Positions 12,580 through 24,310 of a stretch of DNA of 64,000 bases are shown here, one piece after another; position 1 is the stretch's first letter, and every line of letters starts with the position of its first letter. The translations under genes and the position numbers were made by a program. The stretch is taken from positions 7,506,186-7,570,185 of the forward strand of contig OX442317.1 in assembly GCA_949358305.1 (NCBI GenBank), read 5' to 3'. The stretch comes from Strigamia acuminata (Eukaryota; Arthropoda; Chilopoda; Geophilomorpha; Linotaeniidae). The notes under the pieces were generated by a model that had not been told where the DNA came from, ran no database searches, and saw only the letters and a list, made by a program, of their open reading frames with translations.

Positions 12580-12922
12580 CAGTGTTGTATCTCGTTCACT
12601 TAAATGTGAACGCGTTCAAGTTCGCGTTCACGTTCACTGCAATTTTTTTCAAAGTGTTCACGAACTTGAACTAATAGTTCAGGTTCACTTTTCAAAATTT
12701 TTTTTTTAAATTAACACGTTTTTTGTTCCATTTTGTGCATTGCAAATTGCATAAATGACTTTTTATTTAGAAAAGCAATAGTTTTCATGCCTTTTCATGA
12801 CGAAAACGGCTGTTTTCGATTGGAAATGAACGTTTTGATGATAAAAACGTCATCAAAACGTTTAAAATTCCAACAAAAAGTAACGTTTTGCGACTTTCAC
12901 ATGGTGAACGTGAACAACACTG
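12580..12922. mobile_element. hAT-type MITE with perfect 8-bp target duplication
   Basis: The 343-bp element has termini CAGTGTTGT at the left and its complement (ACAACACTG) at the right, matching the CAG-type ends of hAT elements. AAAAAAAC is duplicated exactly at 12572-12579 and 12923-12930, the 8-bp length typical of hAT. Subterminal GTTCAC/GTGAAC motifs in both orientations are packed into the left 110 bases and the right 20. There is no transposase; internal short frames are incidental. Confidence 0.85.
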
Positions 12923-12930
12923 AAAAAAAC

Positions 12931-13490
12931 CACACAGTCACAGGTTTCGATTTTTAAAATCTCATATTTTACACGAAAAAAAAACAAATTACTTCGTGTG
13001 AATTATCACCTTCAGCTTATTTTTTTCCGCTAAATAAATTTAATTAAAACAAAATTCCACCTACAAGATAAAAACTCAAGTAAAAATAAAATATTGATCT
13101 ATAGTATAACTCTTTCCAAGCAGAAAATACAATTCTACTTTCAACAATCGTCTCTGCAAACAACCCCTATTATGGATTCATCTAAAACTTCCAATTCAAA
13201 GCAAATACTAAAAACTCTCTCCGTGTGTATAAATGTTGTTTACCATCTGAATCAAACTTTGGGCAAAAAATTTAATGTTGACAAACCTACAAAACTGAAT
13301 CTACTTTTAATGTGCAGGAAGAGAGCGGAAGGAAGAGGAGGGCGCTGTTGAATTATTGAAAAACTCACTTTCCATACGTACACGATATTCCTAAAAAATG
13401 CATACATAATTCCATTCTTACTATTTTAACATTATTTTCTAATATATATTTATATATAAATATTCCACATCCTATAAAATACATAGTGTA

Positions 13491-13538
<48 letters not shown>

Positions 13539-14384
13539 GGGAATATGGTGAGAAAGTTAACAGATGGGGGGGTAAAGGTGTACTGAGGGCGCGTACGTGA
13601 TCGATTGAGGCCACTCACTACCAGTAAAAGAGCAAAAGAAATACCCGATTGTCTTCAACCAGAATGAACCACGGAATCCAATTTATCATTGGAGTGAAAC
13701 TCCACTGTTGAAACTGCTCCAAACTGCACTTTGTAGTGTTTTCTACAAGTGAAATGAGGGGTTAAGCTTTAACGACCACTTTTTCCATTTTTCCTTTCTT
13801 TTCCACGTGTTTATCTCCATCCATTATTTTCTAAATGACCCCGAATCATTGTTTATGACGTGCGCAATTATTTTATTCTCGTTTAACACTCGGAATAATT
13901 TTTTGGGTGATAATGTTTTTCAAAAGAAAATAATGAACATGCAAATATGCATCCGTAATATGTTGTGTAGACGGAAGTGAGGGTGATACCGGATGTTAAG
14001 GTGCATTTGAGCCGTAATGAGGCAAAACTGCACGCAATATCTGCTCAATTTTAATGATTTAATCTAAATCATTCCAATGTTCCCCTATTGTTTACAAAAT
14101 ATTTTTGACGCCCCGTTAGTAAATTCTCGGCAATTAATTTGCTCAAAAAATAAAAAGCCGAGCACTTTTCCACAACGACAACACATTACTCGACAAATTC
14201 ATGTCAGTGACAAAGTGGTCAAGTTCCAAAACCACCAATTAAACAGTCGGAACATAACAATTATAATGCCAGAACCACGACTTAATTCTTCAAAACCCCT
14301 AACTGCTTTAAATTAACACTGAAACCAATTTCTTAAATATCCTCGCGCATTCACCCAACATGCACTTCCACCAATCAATTCTCC
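12931..14384. other. Noncoding with TA microsatellite
   Basis: No supported gene. It includes a TA dinucleotide run at 13495-13532 in a wider TA-rich stretch. Confidence 0.6.
13495..13532. repeat. (TA)n microsatellite
   Basis: About 19 uninterrupted TA units. Confidence 0.95.
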
Positions 14385-14640
14385 CAGGGCCGGCTCGAGG
14401 TTTTGCGGCGAAAAACTTGTATTTGCAAAATCGAAAAATCATATAATTTTTATTAAACATAATTTAAAAACGTATAGATACACCGGTATATTTGGTCTCA
14501 GGCCCAAAAAAATAAAAATAAAAATAAAAATCCAAGATAAAACAAACAAAACAAAATCAATAAAATCAAAAATCTTTAAAACGTCACCAGCACATTTGTC
14601 ACTTTTAAAGAAATCCACAGGGGGAGCCAAAACCCAATTA
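14385..14640. mobile_element. Possible hAT left-end fragment
   Basis: It begins CAGGGCCGGCTCGAGG, a terminus of the same CAGGGCCGG class seen at 27123. No matching right end or target duplication was found, so the element is truncated or its extent is misjudged; the right limit given is a guess. Confidence 0.35.
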
Positions 14641-14807
14641 TATTAGCGCCCATCAGTGTTTAATACCAGCACACTGAACTAACTGCTCGTCTATAAAATC
14701 CGGTTCAAAGGTTAAGTGATTTCCCAGAAATCTGTCTGAGGCTCGTCAGTAATCTTCATATTTCACAAATATAGCCAATGACTGTCACGCAAAGCAATAT
14801 CGGCAAA

Positions 14808-15146
14808 TTACAGTAAAGAAGCCATAAAGATGATACCGCACTCAACTCGTGACGTTTTGCTGATCGTTCGCGCACACTGGTGAAAAGAGGAGGCAGTTCC
14901 ATGAATTGGTTCCGCAGGCTTTGTAAAAGGAGGAGGGATATGTGGGTCACGTGGTCCCGATAAATCCCTCAGCGGCGGATAATAAATGATATTAGCCGCC
15001 ACCATTTTCGCAGTGCACGGCAACGAAAACCAAGACAGATTTGCCTCTGTCCGGAGAAACGGATGACAGATGTCACTGATGTCTTCTTCAGAACTTTTAC
15101 CCACGTGCATCAACATCTTATTCTTCCCACTGGCATGTCCTTCCAT
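14808..15146 (-). other. GC-richer patch with unrecognised 112-codon frame
   Basis: A minus-strand ATG-started frame of 112 codons lies in DNA clearly richer in G+C than the flanks. It contains CCGCC/GGCGG, a CACGTG palindrome and, just downstream, an ATTGGC (CCAAT-type) motif. The protein has no motif I recognise and a second long frame overlaps it. A noncoding exon, promoter-like region or old transposon are equally possible. Confidence 0.2.
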
Positions 15147-15515
15147 TAAGTAAAATTGGAAAAATAATATTCCGAATCAATTTGTAGAAGTGCTTCGGAG
15201 TGTTATTACTTCTTTGACAATGCAAACTCGCAGCTTTTATTTGAGCATTGTTCAATTTCAAGTCATTTAAGTGACTTGTGTCAGTATTTTTTTGTTTACA
15301 GAACAATCAAAGTCCTTTGTCATCTCCATTCTAGTGTCAATTTGCTTCCCCGTGCAATGAATTGTTCCACAGAGAAAAAATAAAAATCTCTAAATTAATT
15401 TTTAAAAAATATGGAATTTTTGGAGCAATTCACGGTGCAATAGGAAAGACACCTGTTCAACTTTTGTCGTACAAGAACAGTGCGATACCAACACGATACC
15501 AATAATGCATTCTTA

Positions 15516-16373
15516 AGCTAGGTTCACACTTGTGTTCACACTAGACGCAACACAAGAAAACTGACGCAACAAAAGCTGCTTGCGTCCAAAAATTCTTGAC
15601 GTTGACGCCAATTCCTGCTTCAATTCCAAGTTGAAGTAAGCGACGTAACGCAGGGAAAGTTCTTGTGGCCAACCAATCACGATCGACTCCAACTCTCGGC
15701 GATTCACGTCTGGTTGGCGAGACTTTGCCACAAGCAAACAGGCCCCCATTTTCGGATTCTGGAACTAGTTCTAGAACTAGATCCAATTCCAGGTTTTATT
15801 GAAACCATCTGATTGGCCAGACGCAACATCTATTGTTTCAGCTCTGTACACACGTGCCCTACAGTGTGAACAGACTCTGCGTTGCGTTTGACTAATTTTT
15901 CCTTGTGTTGCGTTGCATCTGTACTCGAGTTGCACTCAAAAAGGCACCTCACAATGTGTACTCCCATTGGTCGAGCCAGTTTACTGGTGTAGTGATCCGG
16001 AAAAGTAGACCCAAACACCAGAATTGCATTACAATGTACAGACATTGCAATCGATTGCCTAGGCAACGGCCTAAAATTCAAACTTCCAGACGATGTAAGC
16101 AATAAACACAACAAACATGAGTTTGACATTTTTTAATGTGTGAAATTTCATTTTAATGATGGAAATAACATTTTTTATTAAATAAAATCAAAATAACAAA
16201 CTAAATTAGTCATAACAATCACAACAATAAATAAAAATCAAAACTACTTCTCCTAGTAGTAGTATACAGTCTGGAATTTGTAGTAAACTGGCTCGACCAA
16301 TGGGAGTACACATTGTGAGGCGCCTTTTTGAGTGCAACTCGAGTGTAGTGTGAACACAAGTGTGAACCTAGCT
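15516..16373. mobile_element. MITE with long inverted arms (outer element)
   Basis: The left end AGCTAGGTTCACACTTGTG is mirrored exactly at the right end. Further in, ACTCGAGTTGCACTCAAAAA followed by a CCAATGG-containing stretch (about 15925-15990) is mirrored at about 16283-16345. The two halves of the left arm are separated by about 380 bases that the right arm lacks, so the left arm has been interrupted by a second element. No transposase frame was seen. The superfamily is uncertain; the short target duplication is not clear. Confidence 0.75.
15544..15923. mobile_element. Second MITE nested in the left arm of the outer MITE
   Basis: It is bounded by GACGCAACACAAGAAAA at the left and by the complement-type TTTTTCCTTGTGTTGCGT at the right, forming its own inverted repeat. 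It sits exactly where the outer element's left arm is broken. The interior is GC-richer, with repeated ACGCAAC/GTTGCGT and CCAATCA/GATTGGC motifs. Minus-strand frames inside it are not recognised proteins. Confidence 0.65.
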
Positions 16374-16756
16374 GTAGTAACTGATGCAACAATACCCACT
16401 TGATTTAATTTAAATCAAACATCATTTCTATTATTAAAAAATTAACAACACCAAAAACCAATAATTATTTGCAAAATTACAGCGAAAAGCAATCACGAAT
16501 TTAGCTCAAATTCACACACGGCACGAAATACCATTTGCTTCTACTTTTAGCTTTGACAAAGCGTCAAATTACTACTCGACTATTTAAAACCAAAACAATC
16601 AATACATGATCAAATTCCAAGAAATCTTTTATTTATTTTTAAATAAATACCAACTATTAACCCACTTGGTCCTAGCTGCACCCTAAAATGGCGTAGAAGC
16701 TCCACTTTAATGTGACGGCATTACAAATAATTGACCCTAATTCAGAAACCTATTTT

Positions 16757-16789
<33 letters not shown>

Positions 16790-19700
16790 TCCTTATTTGT
16801 GGTTGGAACATTCCATATTTTATTCAACAGTCTTTCCAATTCCCTACACCACACACAAAATCGTTGCATGACTGGCTCAAATATACTTCCTCGTTTTATT
16901 GTCCATCATCCATTACCTACATTTCAAATGAGCACCACTAGCGTTTTTACTGCTATAATCTTTCTCGCTTTCCTCTTCTCTTGTACAAAATTATTGCCGT
17001 GGTGTACATTGCGTTACAGAAAAAAAAAATCGGATATAAAGGTATATAAACACAGAAAATCAGACTCAAAAGATAAACACAAGTTTCTGAAAAACTGCCA
17101 TTACGCTGTAAATGAATACACACATTCATTGGAAATTTTCCATACTCGAGACACATTTCGCCTCTAGTGAAATACCCATAAAATGTTTGATTGAAAAGAA
17201 AAGTATCTCTCTTTTAAAAACCCGTCCCATGAATTTTATAATGGAAAAATTTAGTTAGGATATAAAAAAGAGAGAAACTCAAAAAGTAAACAATCCGTTT
17301 CTTCGCTTTGACCAACACATGATATTGAAAATAGTGGCGCAAAATTGTGTTGGTTTATTCTCAGCAAGCAAGAACAGCTAATTGAAGTTTGTGTTTATTT
17401 TTGCTGTGCAACTCCTAATACCTTGTACCACACTGAATTTAGAAATGCAAATATGTGATTAGAGAATGAAATTTTTTTTCTAGTTTTTCAATACACGTAG
17501 TTGTGTCACCACGTGATAACAATGTAATTTTTCACCTCTGACTGCAGCCATGAGCGAGTAGAGCGTGTGATAGGCCAATAGGTGTCTTCAAAATGTTTTC
17601 ACCTTGCTGCTTTTCAAAGCATCAAAGTAACTTGTAAAGTGACTGTTTGAACAGCAAGGAAGGGGATCTTGGTTTCCAAGCCGACAAAAATCGCGTGCGG
17701 TAATCTTGTTGCTGAATGTGGTCGGAGCTTTCACTTTATTCACGAGAGCTGAAATTATTTATCGTATCTACTGGTATATGATAACTAACTAAAACCACAT
17801 AAAATTATTAATGATTTATAGTACTCAGCATACTTTAAAAACAAATGCAGGCACGAATTGGTTAAATTTCTTCATAAACATGAAATAGTCATAGAATAGA
17901 ATCATTTTCATACATTTTTAAAAAAAAAAAATTTTTCTTTGAGTCAAAATTGACCAGGGTTGGGTAAGTAAGGGATATTCTTTAAGTTGGTACTGCTAGG
18001 GTTAATAACATACAATACTGTTACGTGTTACATGGTTTGCTGCACTAAATGGTAAACATAGCACACAGAGCTAGCCGGTGAACGGTACTCCGTAAAATTA
18101 TATTTCAAGAAAAGAATTTTGCAATATCTAGGCTACTTTATACACATTTTGGAATAGAATACAACAAAAACCAGGCCTGCATGCTTTGGTTTTTCCACAA
18201 ATTCAGAATGAAAAAATATAAAGAACGTTTGATATTATTATTACACATCATTACACATGAGTCGTTATTGCTTTCACTCTCCATTATGTCTTATTCGTGC
18301 AATTTGAAAGAAACACATCATCATTCCAACCAATTATCCAAACACAAACATCATCTTAATCATCTGTAACAATTTCACCAACATTTTCTACGTGGATTCG
18401 CCTAAGCCCACCAAAGAAATCAAACTCGACTCGAACGTATTTTTTCCAAATCCACAAAAACATCAGGCGAAAACAAACCCCCCTCTTCATAAGCCCCTCT
18501 GACGTCCAATATATCCATGTTTACCGTAAAAGATATGATTTGCTCCAATTGCAAAAAAGTCACTGCCAGATTTAATTTCTGAGTGCACAAATGCTTTTAC
18601 ACTTAATTGCAACGCACAAGCTGCTTATTTATGCACTTCTAACCCATACAGAGTCATTTGTAAACTTAAGTCACAAAGGTTATAAAACAGCAATCGCTCA
18701 GCCTTCAATCTAGAGATAATATAGATAACTCAATGATTGATTGCTCGAATCCATCCAATTACAGTTACATCTTTCCAATCAATAGAGCAAAGTGCATTTC
18801 CAACCTCCCGTTTGCTCCGCTAATTTACACCTGTACATTCACATTTCAATCGCATCAAATGTGAATAAAAACCTCCCTTTATCTCAACCACTAACTCACA
18901 TTCACATTTCAATTATCAATATGTCAAAACTGCCTAACCTTAGCCTGGAACAAATTATAAACTCCTATCTTAACACCCCAACTCCTTTTAATTAGTCGCA
19001 ACATCTTTACAACGACCTCGACGTACTCAACTCGTGCAAGCAAACTAATTGCTGAGAAAATGAGAAAACCCTTCTAGTCTTAGGCTTAATTTTTATACAA
19101 TATTGCTCAAAGAAGGCAAAAATGGGCGCAAAGCAAGTCATTACGCTTTAAAAACCCAGTTTCGAGATTAAATATAAAAAAAAAAAAAAAAAAAAAATGG
19201 CGGGTGTGAAAAGGGAAGGGAAGGTTGGTTGGTTGAGTAACTTTAAAATCCTTGCACACGCAGTGATAAATCATAGCTACTAAGAACTTCATGCCCAACA
19301 TGTCAGCGACTTTTTTTTCTAATTCATTTAATAGCTGCTTTGCACAACCACCTACTGTAGACAAGAATTTTCTTTTCCTTTCTTTTTAACTCGCAACTAT
19401 TTTTCCAGCATAGATAATAATGATTAATTATACCTGGAATTCCCACTTCTGTACCGCGATAGAAAAAGCCTTTCCTAATGACCAGCGTTTTTAATTAAGC
19501 GCGAACGTTTTTTATTACCCTCTTCTGTTTCTATTTTACATACCTAATTATAGCTATAATTTGTCATCGGATTTTTCATTTTTTCCCTTCAATTTAAAAT
19601 ATAATTCTACTTATAAAACAATTTTTTTTCCCCGCTAGACGAAATGCAAATATCATAAATAAAATAATTATGCTGCAAATTGATCGAAATGGAACACGTT

Positions 19701-20221
19701 GCAACTACTAAAGCGCATGTGCTTCACGGTGTAAGATTAAATAAGTTATTATTAATGGGGGTTGTGTAATAAATACAGCAACAAAGCAATTTCAGTGCAC
19801 CTGACCGGCTATCAGGAGGTCAGTGGCTGTTTGTCTTTTTTCAGTCGCAATTGTGATTAGTAGACCCCGGATATATATGCAAAATAAATTTCGTTATATG
19901 CGCATATAATATGCACCAAAAATTCCAATATATTCTGATTCTTTCCAAACCTTGTGTCAGTCACTCAAAAAAAAAGATACTCTAATCCACCATGTAAAAA
20001 GACCACGCTTCATGGAAGCATTCAAGCGGCAATTTCTAGTGAACAGAAAAACAGAGTAAACTTCACGTCTAAAGTTTCACTATTAATAAAGTTATTTAAT
20101 CTTATGTTTTAAACCAGTCTTTTATACAAAATTTAACGTGTAAAATTTTACGTTTAGACTCGTTTAAAAAGTGTAAACAAGTTTAAATGACTTGATGAAT
20201 GCTCCATTTTAAATTCCGTAA
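16374..20221. other. Noncoding, simple repeats
   Basis: No supported gene. It holds a TC-rich microsatellite (16757-16790) and a 22-base A run (19176-19197). A frame at 16712-17167 includes a hydrophobic, signal-peptide-like stretch after an ATG at 16928, but no donor site or downstream partner supports it. Confidence 0.55.
16757..16790. repeat. (TC)n microsatellite
   Basis: An interrupted TC dinucleotide array with one TTT interruption. Confidence 0.9.
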
Positions 20222-20560
20222 TGTTTTATCATTTGCAAACCAATAGCACGCAAAAATATACAGTCGAAACTCTTTATAACGAATCGCGATATAACAAATT
20301 ATCGATATAACGAATACCTAAAAATGGCTGGTTTAGTTGGCTTGCCACAGAACACCATGTTTAAAAAAATTCGATATAACGAATTCTCGTTATAACGAAT
20401 CAATTTTTCGGGTTTTTTGCGATTCGTTATAAAGAGTTTCGACTGTATTACGACATGGATTCTCGCGAAATTCAAACCTATTTAGGAAAAATAAAATGGG
20501 TGAAAACCATGCACGTGACAACAATACATTTCAAAATACATTGCAATACAATTGGGTTTA
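20222..20560. mobile_element. MITE family 1, copy G (interrupted)
   Basis: The family segment ATCATTTGCAAACCAATAGC is followed by GCAAAAATA. The sequence then breaks at a TA dinucleotide for 185 bases and resumes, with CATTTCAAAATACATTGCAA near 20530. The break is the insertion described at 20261-20445. Both outer ends of this copy are poorly preserved. Confidence 0.6.
20261..20445. mobile_element. pogo/Tigger-like MITE, copy 1
   Basis: The 185-bp element starts CAGTCGAAACTCTTTATAAC and ends in the same sequence inverted, flanked by TA on both sides (20259-20260 and 20446-20447). Inside, ATATAACGAA/TTCGTTATA units recur. TA target sites and CAG-starting ends with this repeat type fit the pogo/Tigger branch of Tc1/mariner. 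There is no transposase. A second, inverted copy lies at 41835-42007. Confidence 0.85.
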
Positions 20561-21739
20561 AAAACACTAATCAATCAAAATTAATTACAATTATCTAAGA
20601 GTAATGGATAGAAAATTTGTGATAATTGAAAAAAAAGAAGAAAATAAAACTAACAACAAAAATAAAAATAGTAAATATTAAAACCACTAGTAAGTAATTA
20701 CAGAAATTAAAATATAAATATTTGAATATGGTATATGTGTACTTACACGAAAGTCCGTGTTTTGCCCAGCAATCAATTTTTGTATTTGTACAGAACCGTT
20801 TCCTCACTATCTCCATTCAGCAATTTTCCTGTTCAATACTATAAAAAAAAGAAGAAAAAAAACATATTTTAATTAAAACTTATACGTATATTATTTAGTT
20901 AAGCTTAACACAATTAATTTGAATCCATACACTGATTAAAGTAATCAAAATATCCTTCAGACCTTTTCCATTTATATTTTCATTCCGATAACTCATCCCA
21001 ATCTAAATCAATACAAATTTTATACTGATCATTCTATCGTCATTATTATTGCAGAACGAGTAAACAAATCGGCAACGATTGAACATTCGTTTGATGTATA
21101 CACAAGAGCAGCTGTCAATTTGCTCATTCGGCGTTTTCAATTTCATTATCATTAATTTTCTTTACAGTATTAATAATGCAATAGTCCACTAAGCAGATAA
21201 CCAATGCGGCTGGAAACTAATCATTCAAAAGAATCCTCAGTATTATATGGGGAAAATTTGCCGTTATTGACAAATTTAAATCATTTTTTAATTACACATC
21301 ATTGAGCCACGACTTCAACAACCAGTTACGCTATCATTCCATGCAGTGTTATTATTGATGCAACTCCCCCGTACACATAGCGTGACCGGTAAAGCAAACA
21401 CATTAAAAGTATTGAGAGGCCAAATAATAATAATATTCATCTCTTTTAAAACTAAATATATACAAATGGCTAAATACATAAAATGCACTTATAATATGGG
21501 TTAAAATATTCTTTAATTATATTTTTTTTTCAAATAATAAGTGCAATCAAAAACAGCAATAAATCATCACCTGCAAAAAGAAAACCCACAACTGGAGCGC
21601 TTTTAACCTGTTTTATGTCTAGTTTTGGTTTTTCCAACCAAATTCAAAATGGCTGCCATGCTAGACAAGTTGTAATGCTTGCAGGTGAAGCTTCCACCAC
21701 CAAAAAATGGGGTAAAACATATCTACGCACCAACTATCG
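20561..21739. other. Noncoding, no recognised gene
   Basis: AT-rich DNA with no conserved ORF. Confidence 0.6.
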
Positions 21740-22037
21740 GTTTTTCATTTAAAAAAATGAATTTTGTACTAATAAATTGGAAAAACCATAAGTAAGCCTG
21801 CTATTTTTGCGAACTAAAAACAATGAAATTGCGGGCGGAAAGCGGATCAAAAAACTGCCATTTTGCGAACGTATTGCGGACGTATTGCGGCCCATTATTG
21901 GCAAATTGCGGATTTTCCGCAAAATTGTGGTACAACGGTCCAATTGCGGAAATTGCAGGGGCGCCATGACTGGCTTACAGGACCACCAAGACCACTTATA
22001 AGGGGCGCCATAAACGAAAAAAGTTTGGGAACCACTG
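21740..22037. mobile_element. Right end of a hAT-like element
   Basis: The right terminus, read in complement, is CAGTGGTTCCCAAACTTTTT followed by GGCGCC, a classic hAT-type end. Upstream (about 21828-21955) is a run of AATTGCGG/TATTGCGG repeats. No matching left end or 8-bp duplication was found, so the left boundary is approximate and the copy is probably truncated. Confidence 0.5.
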
Positions 22038-23133
22038 GTTAATGCTATACAATGTCATTCATGTGTACAACAAAATCTAAATTTCAAATAGTTAGACCTA
22101 GTTTCTGTACTGCCAAGCCCAAAAATGGAGCGAAAAAACTCATTTCCGTAAAAACAAATAAATTATTGTCTCGACAAACGAAAACAAAATCGTAAATCTT
22201 TTTTTTAAAACTCACCAAACCGCCCTTAAATTCAAAATTTATGCTAATTTGTAAACTTTTTCTGTAATATAGATGAACCAATGGCCTTTACAAACTCCAC
22301 CATCTTCAATCACCATTCATTCTTCTCGTGTTAGGAGTTAAGAAAACACTTAGCCAAATAATTGAGTTCTAAAGACATTAACCTCTTTCCACAAACCCCC
22401 TAGTGGAATCTATTATTCATCAATAATGTTGATATATCATTTCATGTAATTATTTTCCTCTATCTCGTTACTTTGAAAAATAGATAACTCTTACAAGAAA
22501 ATTTATCTAGTAGACATTTCCTCACGTGATCTTTGTTCCTTGTCCGCACAACATCCCACGTCGATTTGTAATTAGCACAAGGGTGGGGTAATTGGATTAA
22601 GCTTTCCAATCATGACTGATTCTTTTACCAACGGGAGATATGAGCGTTAAAACGTCATTTTCAGTTGCACCAATTTATTCTCATTAAGACCAGCTGACAT
22701 TTGTAATTATACACAATATTTGTGCATACTCCACTATCCACAGACACTCTTAATTTATTAAGTCCAGTTAATTTTTTTTTTAAAAAAAAACTGTAATAAA
22801 CTTAAACGTGTCGATCAGTAATGGAAAATTACCTTATTGTCGCTAAAACGTGATCGCTAAAATGAGACTTTTTTTGTAAAAATCGCTAAAATGAGCGTCG
22901 TTAAAATCACTATAACCAGTGAATAGGCTGCTGGAGATGTGACATCATAACCACTTATAATTCATAATTCACTATTCATGATGTCACATGTCACATTTAA
23001 ACAATTGTGGATTACACACTCTTGTAAGTGGGCCAAACAGGAGCTCCCAATGCAAGAGTTCTCGACTTAGAAACAAAAAGTTGATGAATTAACATTAACT
23101 TTTGTCTTATAATATGAAAAAATTGTGGCCTGC
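22038..23133. other. Noncoding, no recognised gene
   Basis: AT-rich. It includes a short near-palindrome, GATGTGACATCAT...ATGATGTCACAT, at about 22937-22990. Confidence 0.6.
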
Positions 23134-23387
23134 CCCCACATGATTAAAAAATATATTTTACAATAAATTGCATTCCAAACTGTATATCATTTCGCAGAAT
23201 AAAGTACTCCGTATATTATTTGTACATTAAATAATGCATTTCATAATACAATTGAAAAAATGCAATTGAAAATGCATTCAAAAAAGTCGAACAAAAAAAA
23301 TGCTTTCTTATTAAACCCGACGCATTTCAAAATACATTTCAATACATTACAATATAATTTCAATGTATTTTTGAACCATATGTGTGG
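23134..23387. mobile_element. MITE family 1, copy B (near full length)
   Basis: Left end CCCACATGATTAAAAAATAT, right end the complement of CCACACATATGGTTCAAAAA. The interior matches copies A, C and E (TACATTAAATAATGCATTTC, AATACAATTGAAAAAATGCA and CAATATAATTTCAATGTATT). It has no coding capacity. Confidence 0.75.
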
Positions 23388-24051
23388 CACTAATGTAAAT
23401 AATAAATGGTAAAAAAAATCTATGCTGTGTGAATTTATGGATTTTATCCACACAGGCCCCAAATTTGTGACTGGCCCGGGCTCCATCTCACCTCTCGAAG
23501 GACCCGTCAGTCAGAATAATGACCGGTGTCAACCGAGCTAACCAATTTGAAAACGGCCACCATTTCTTTCCTGTCAAAAGTGGATTTTTCCACTTTAAGC
23601 GACAGCGCCGACTGGTTCGCATAATTGCATCATCACCGTAAAGTCAGCGACCAAACAAAATCATATAATAATAGCGACGCTATAAATTCTTTTCTATCTA
23701 GACCTGTTTGTTTTACACTGCAGAAACGCCATGCGTGACGCTCCCTCGTAATGAAGACGCGTCGTCGCAATAAAAATTGGCACGACGACACGATTTAGAG
23801 GGCGCGCGACCAGTTTGCGACGCCATTATCGCATGCATGGGAAAATAGAAAGATTTATTACAGAATTACAACTTGTATCCCGAGTGGGTCAATCTAAACA
23901 CTAATCTAAACACCTAAGGGGCCCAAAAAATCATTTTTTTTTCTAACAGAAGTTTAATTAAATTATTGTTCATTTATTACTTCATTTTATATTATTTTGG
24001 CGACCTAATTCCAATTACTTAATAAATTTTTTTAGCTTTCAAAAACTCTCT

Positions 24052-24310
24052 ACCCATATTCACTTAATGCATTCCAAAATGTACAGCATTCCGCGCAATT
24101 ATTTCTACATTAAATAATGCATTTCATAATACAATTGAAAAAATGCATTTTAAAAATGCATTCATGTTTGACACATAATCGTATTTGGAGCGCATTTCAG
24201 AATAAATTTTACAAAATGTATTTTCATTTGCAAACCAATAGCATGCAAAATGTGTTACAAAATGCATATCAAAATACATCGCAATATAATTTCAATGTAT
24301 TTTTGAAAAA
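24052..24310. mobile_element. MITE family 1, copy C
   Basis: It shares GCATTCCAAAATGTACAGCA, TACATTAAATAATGCATTTC, TTTGCAAACCAATAGCATGC and CAATATAATTTCAATGTATT in the family order. The right terminal repeat has decayed into an A-rich run. The plus-strand frame across it is a by-product of the repeat. Confidence 0.7.

Noticed and set aside
16712-17167. 151-codon frame with a signal-peptide-like stretch after the ATG at 16928, considered as first exon of the Ig gene
   Set aside because: It runs through a TC microsatellite, has no good donor site after the hydrophobic stretch, and lies 37 kb from the Ig exon with no linking evidence.
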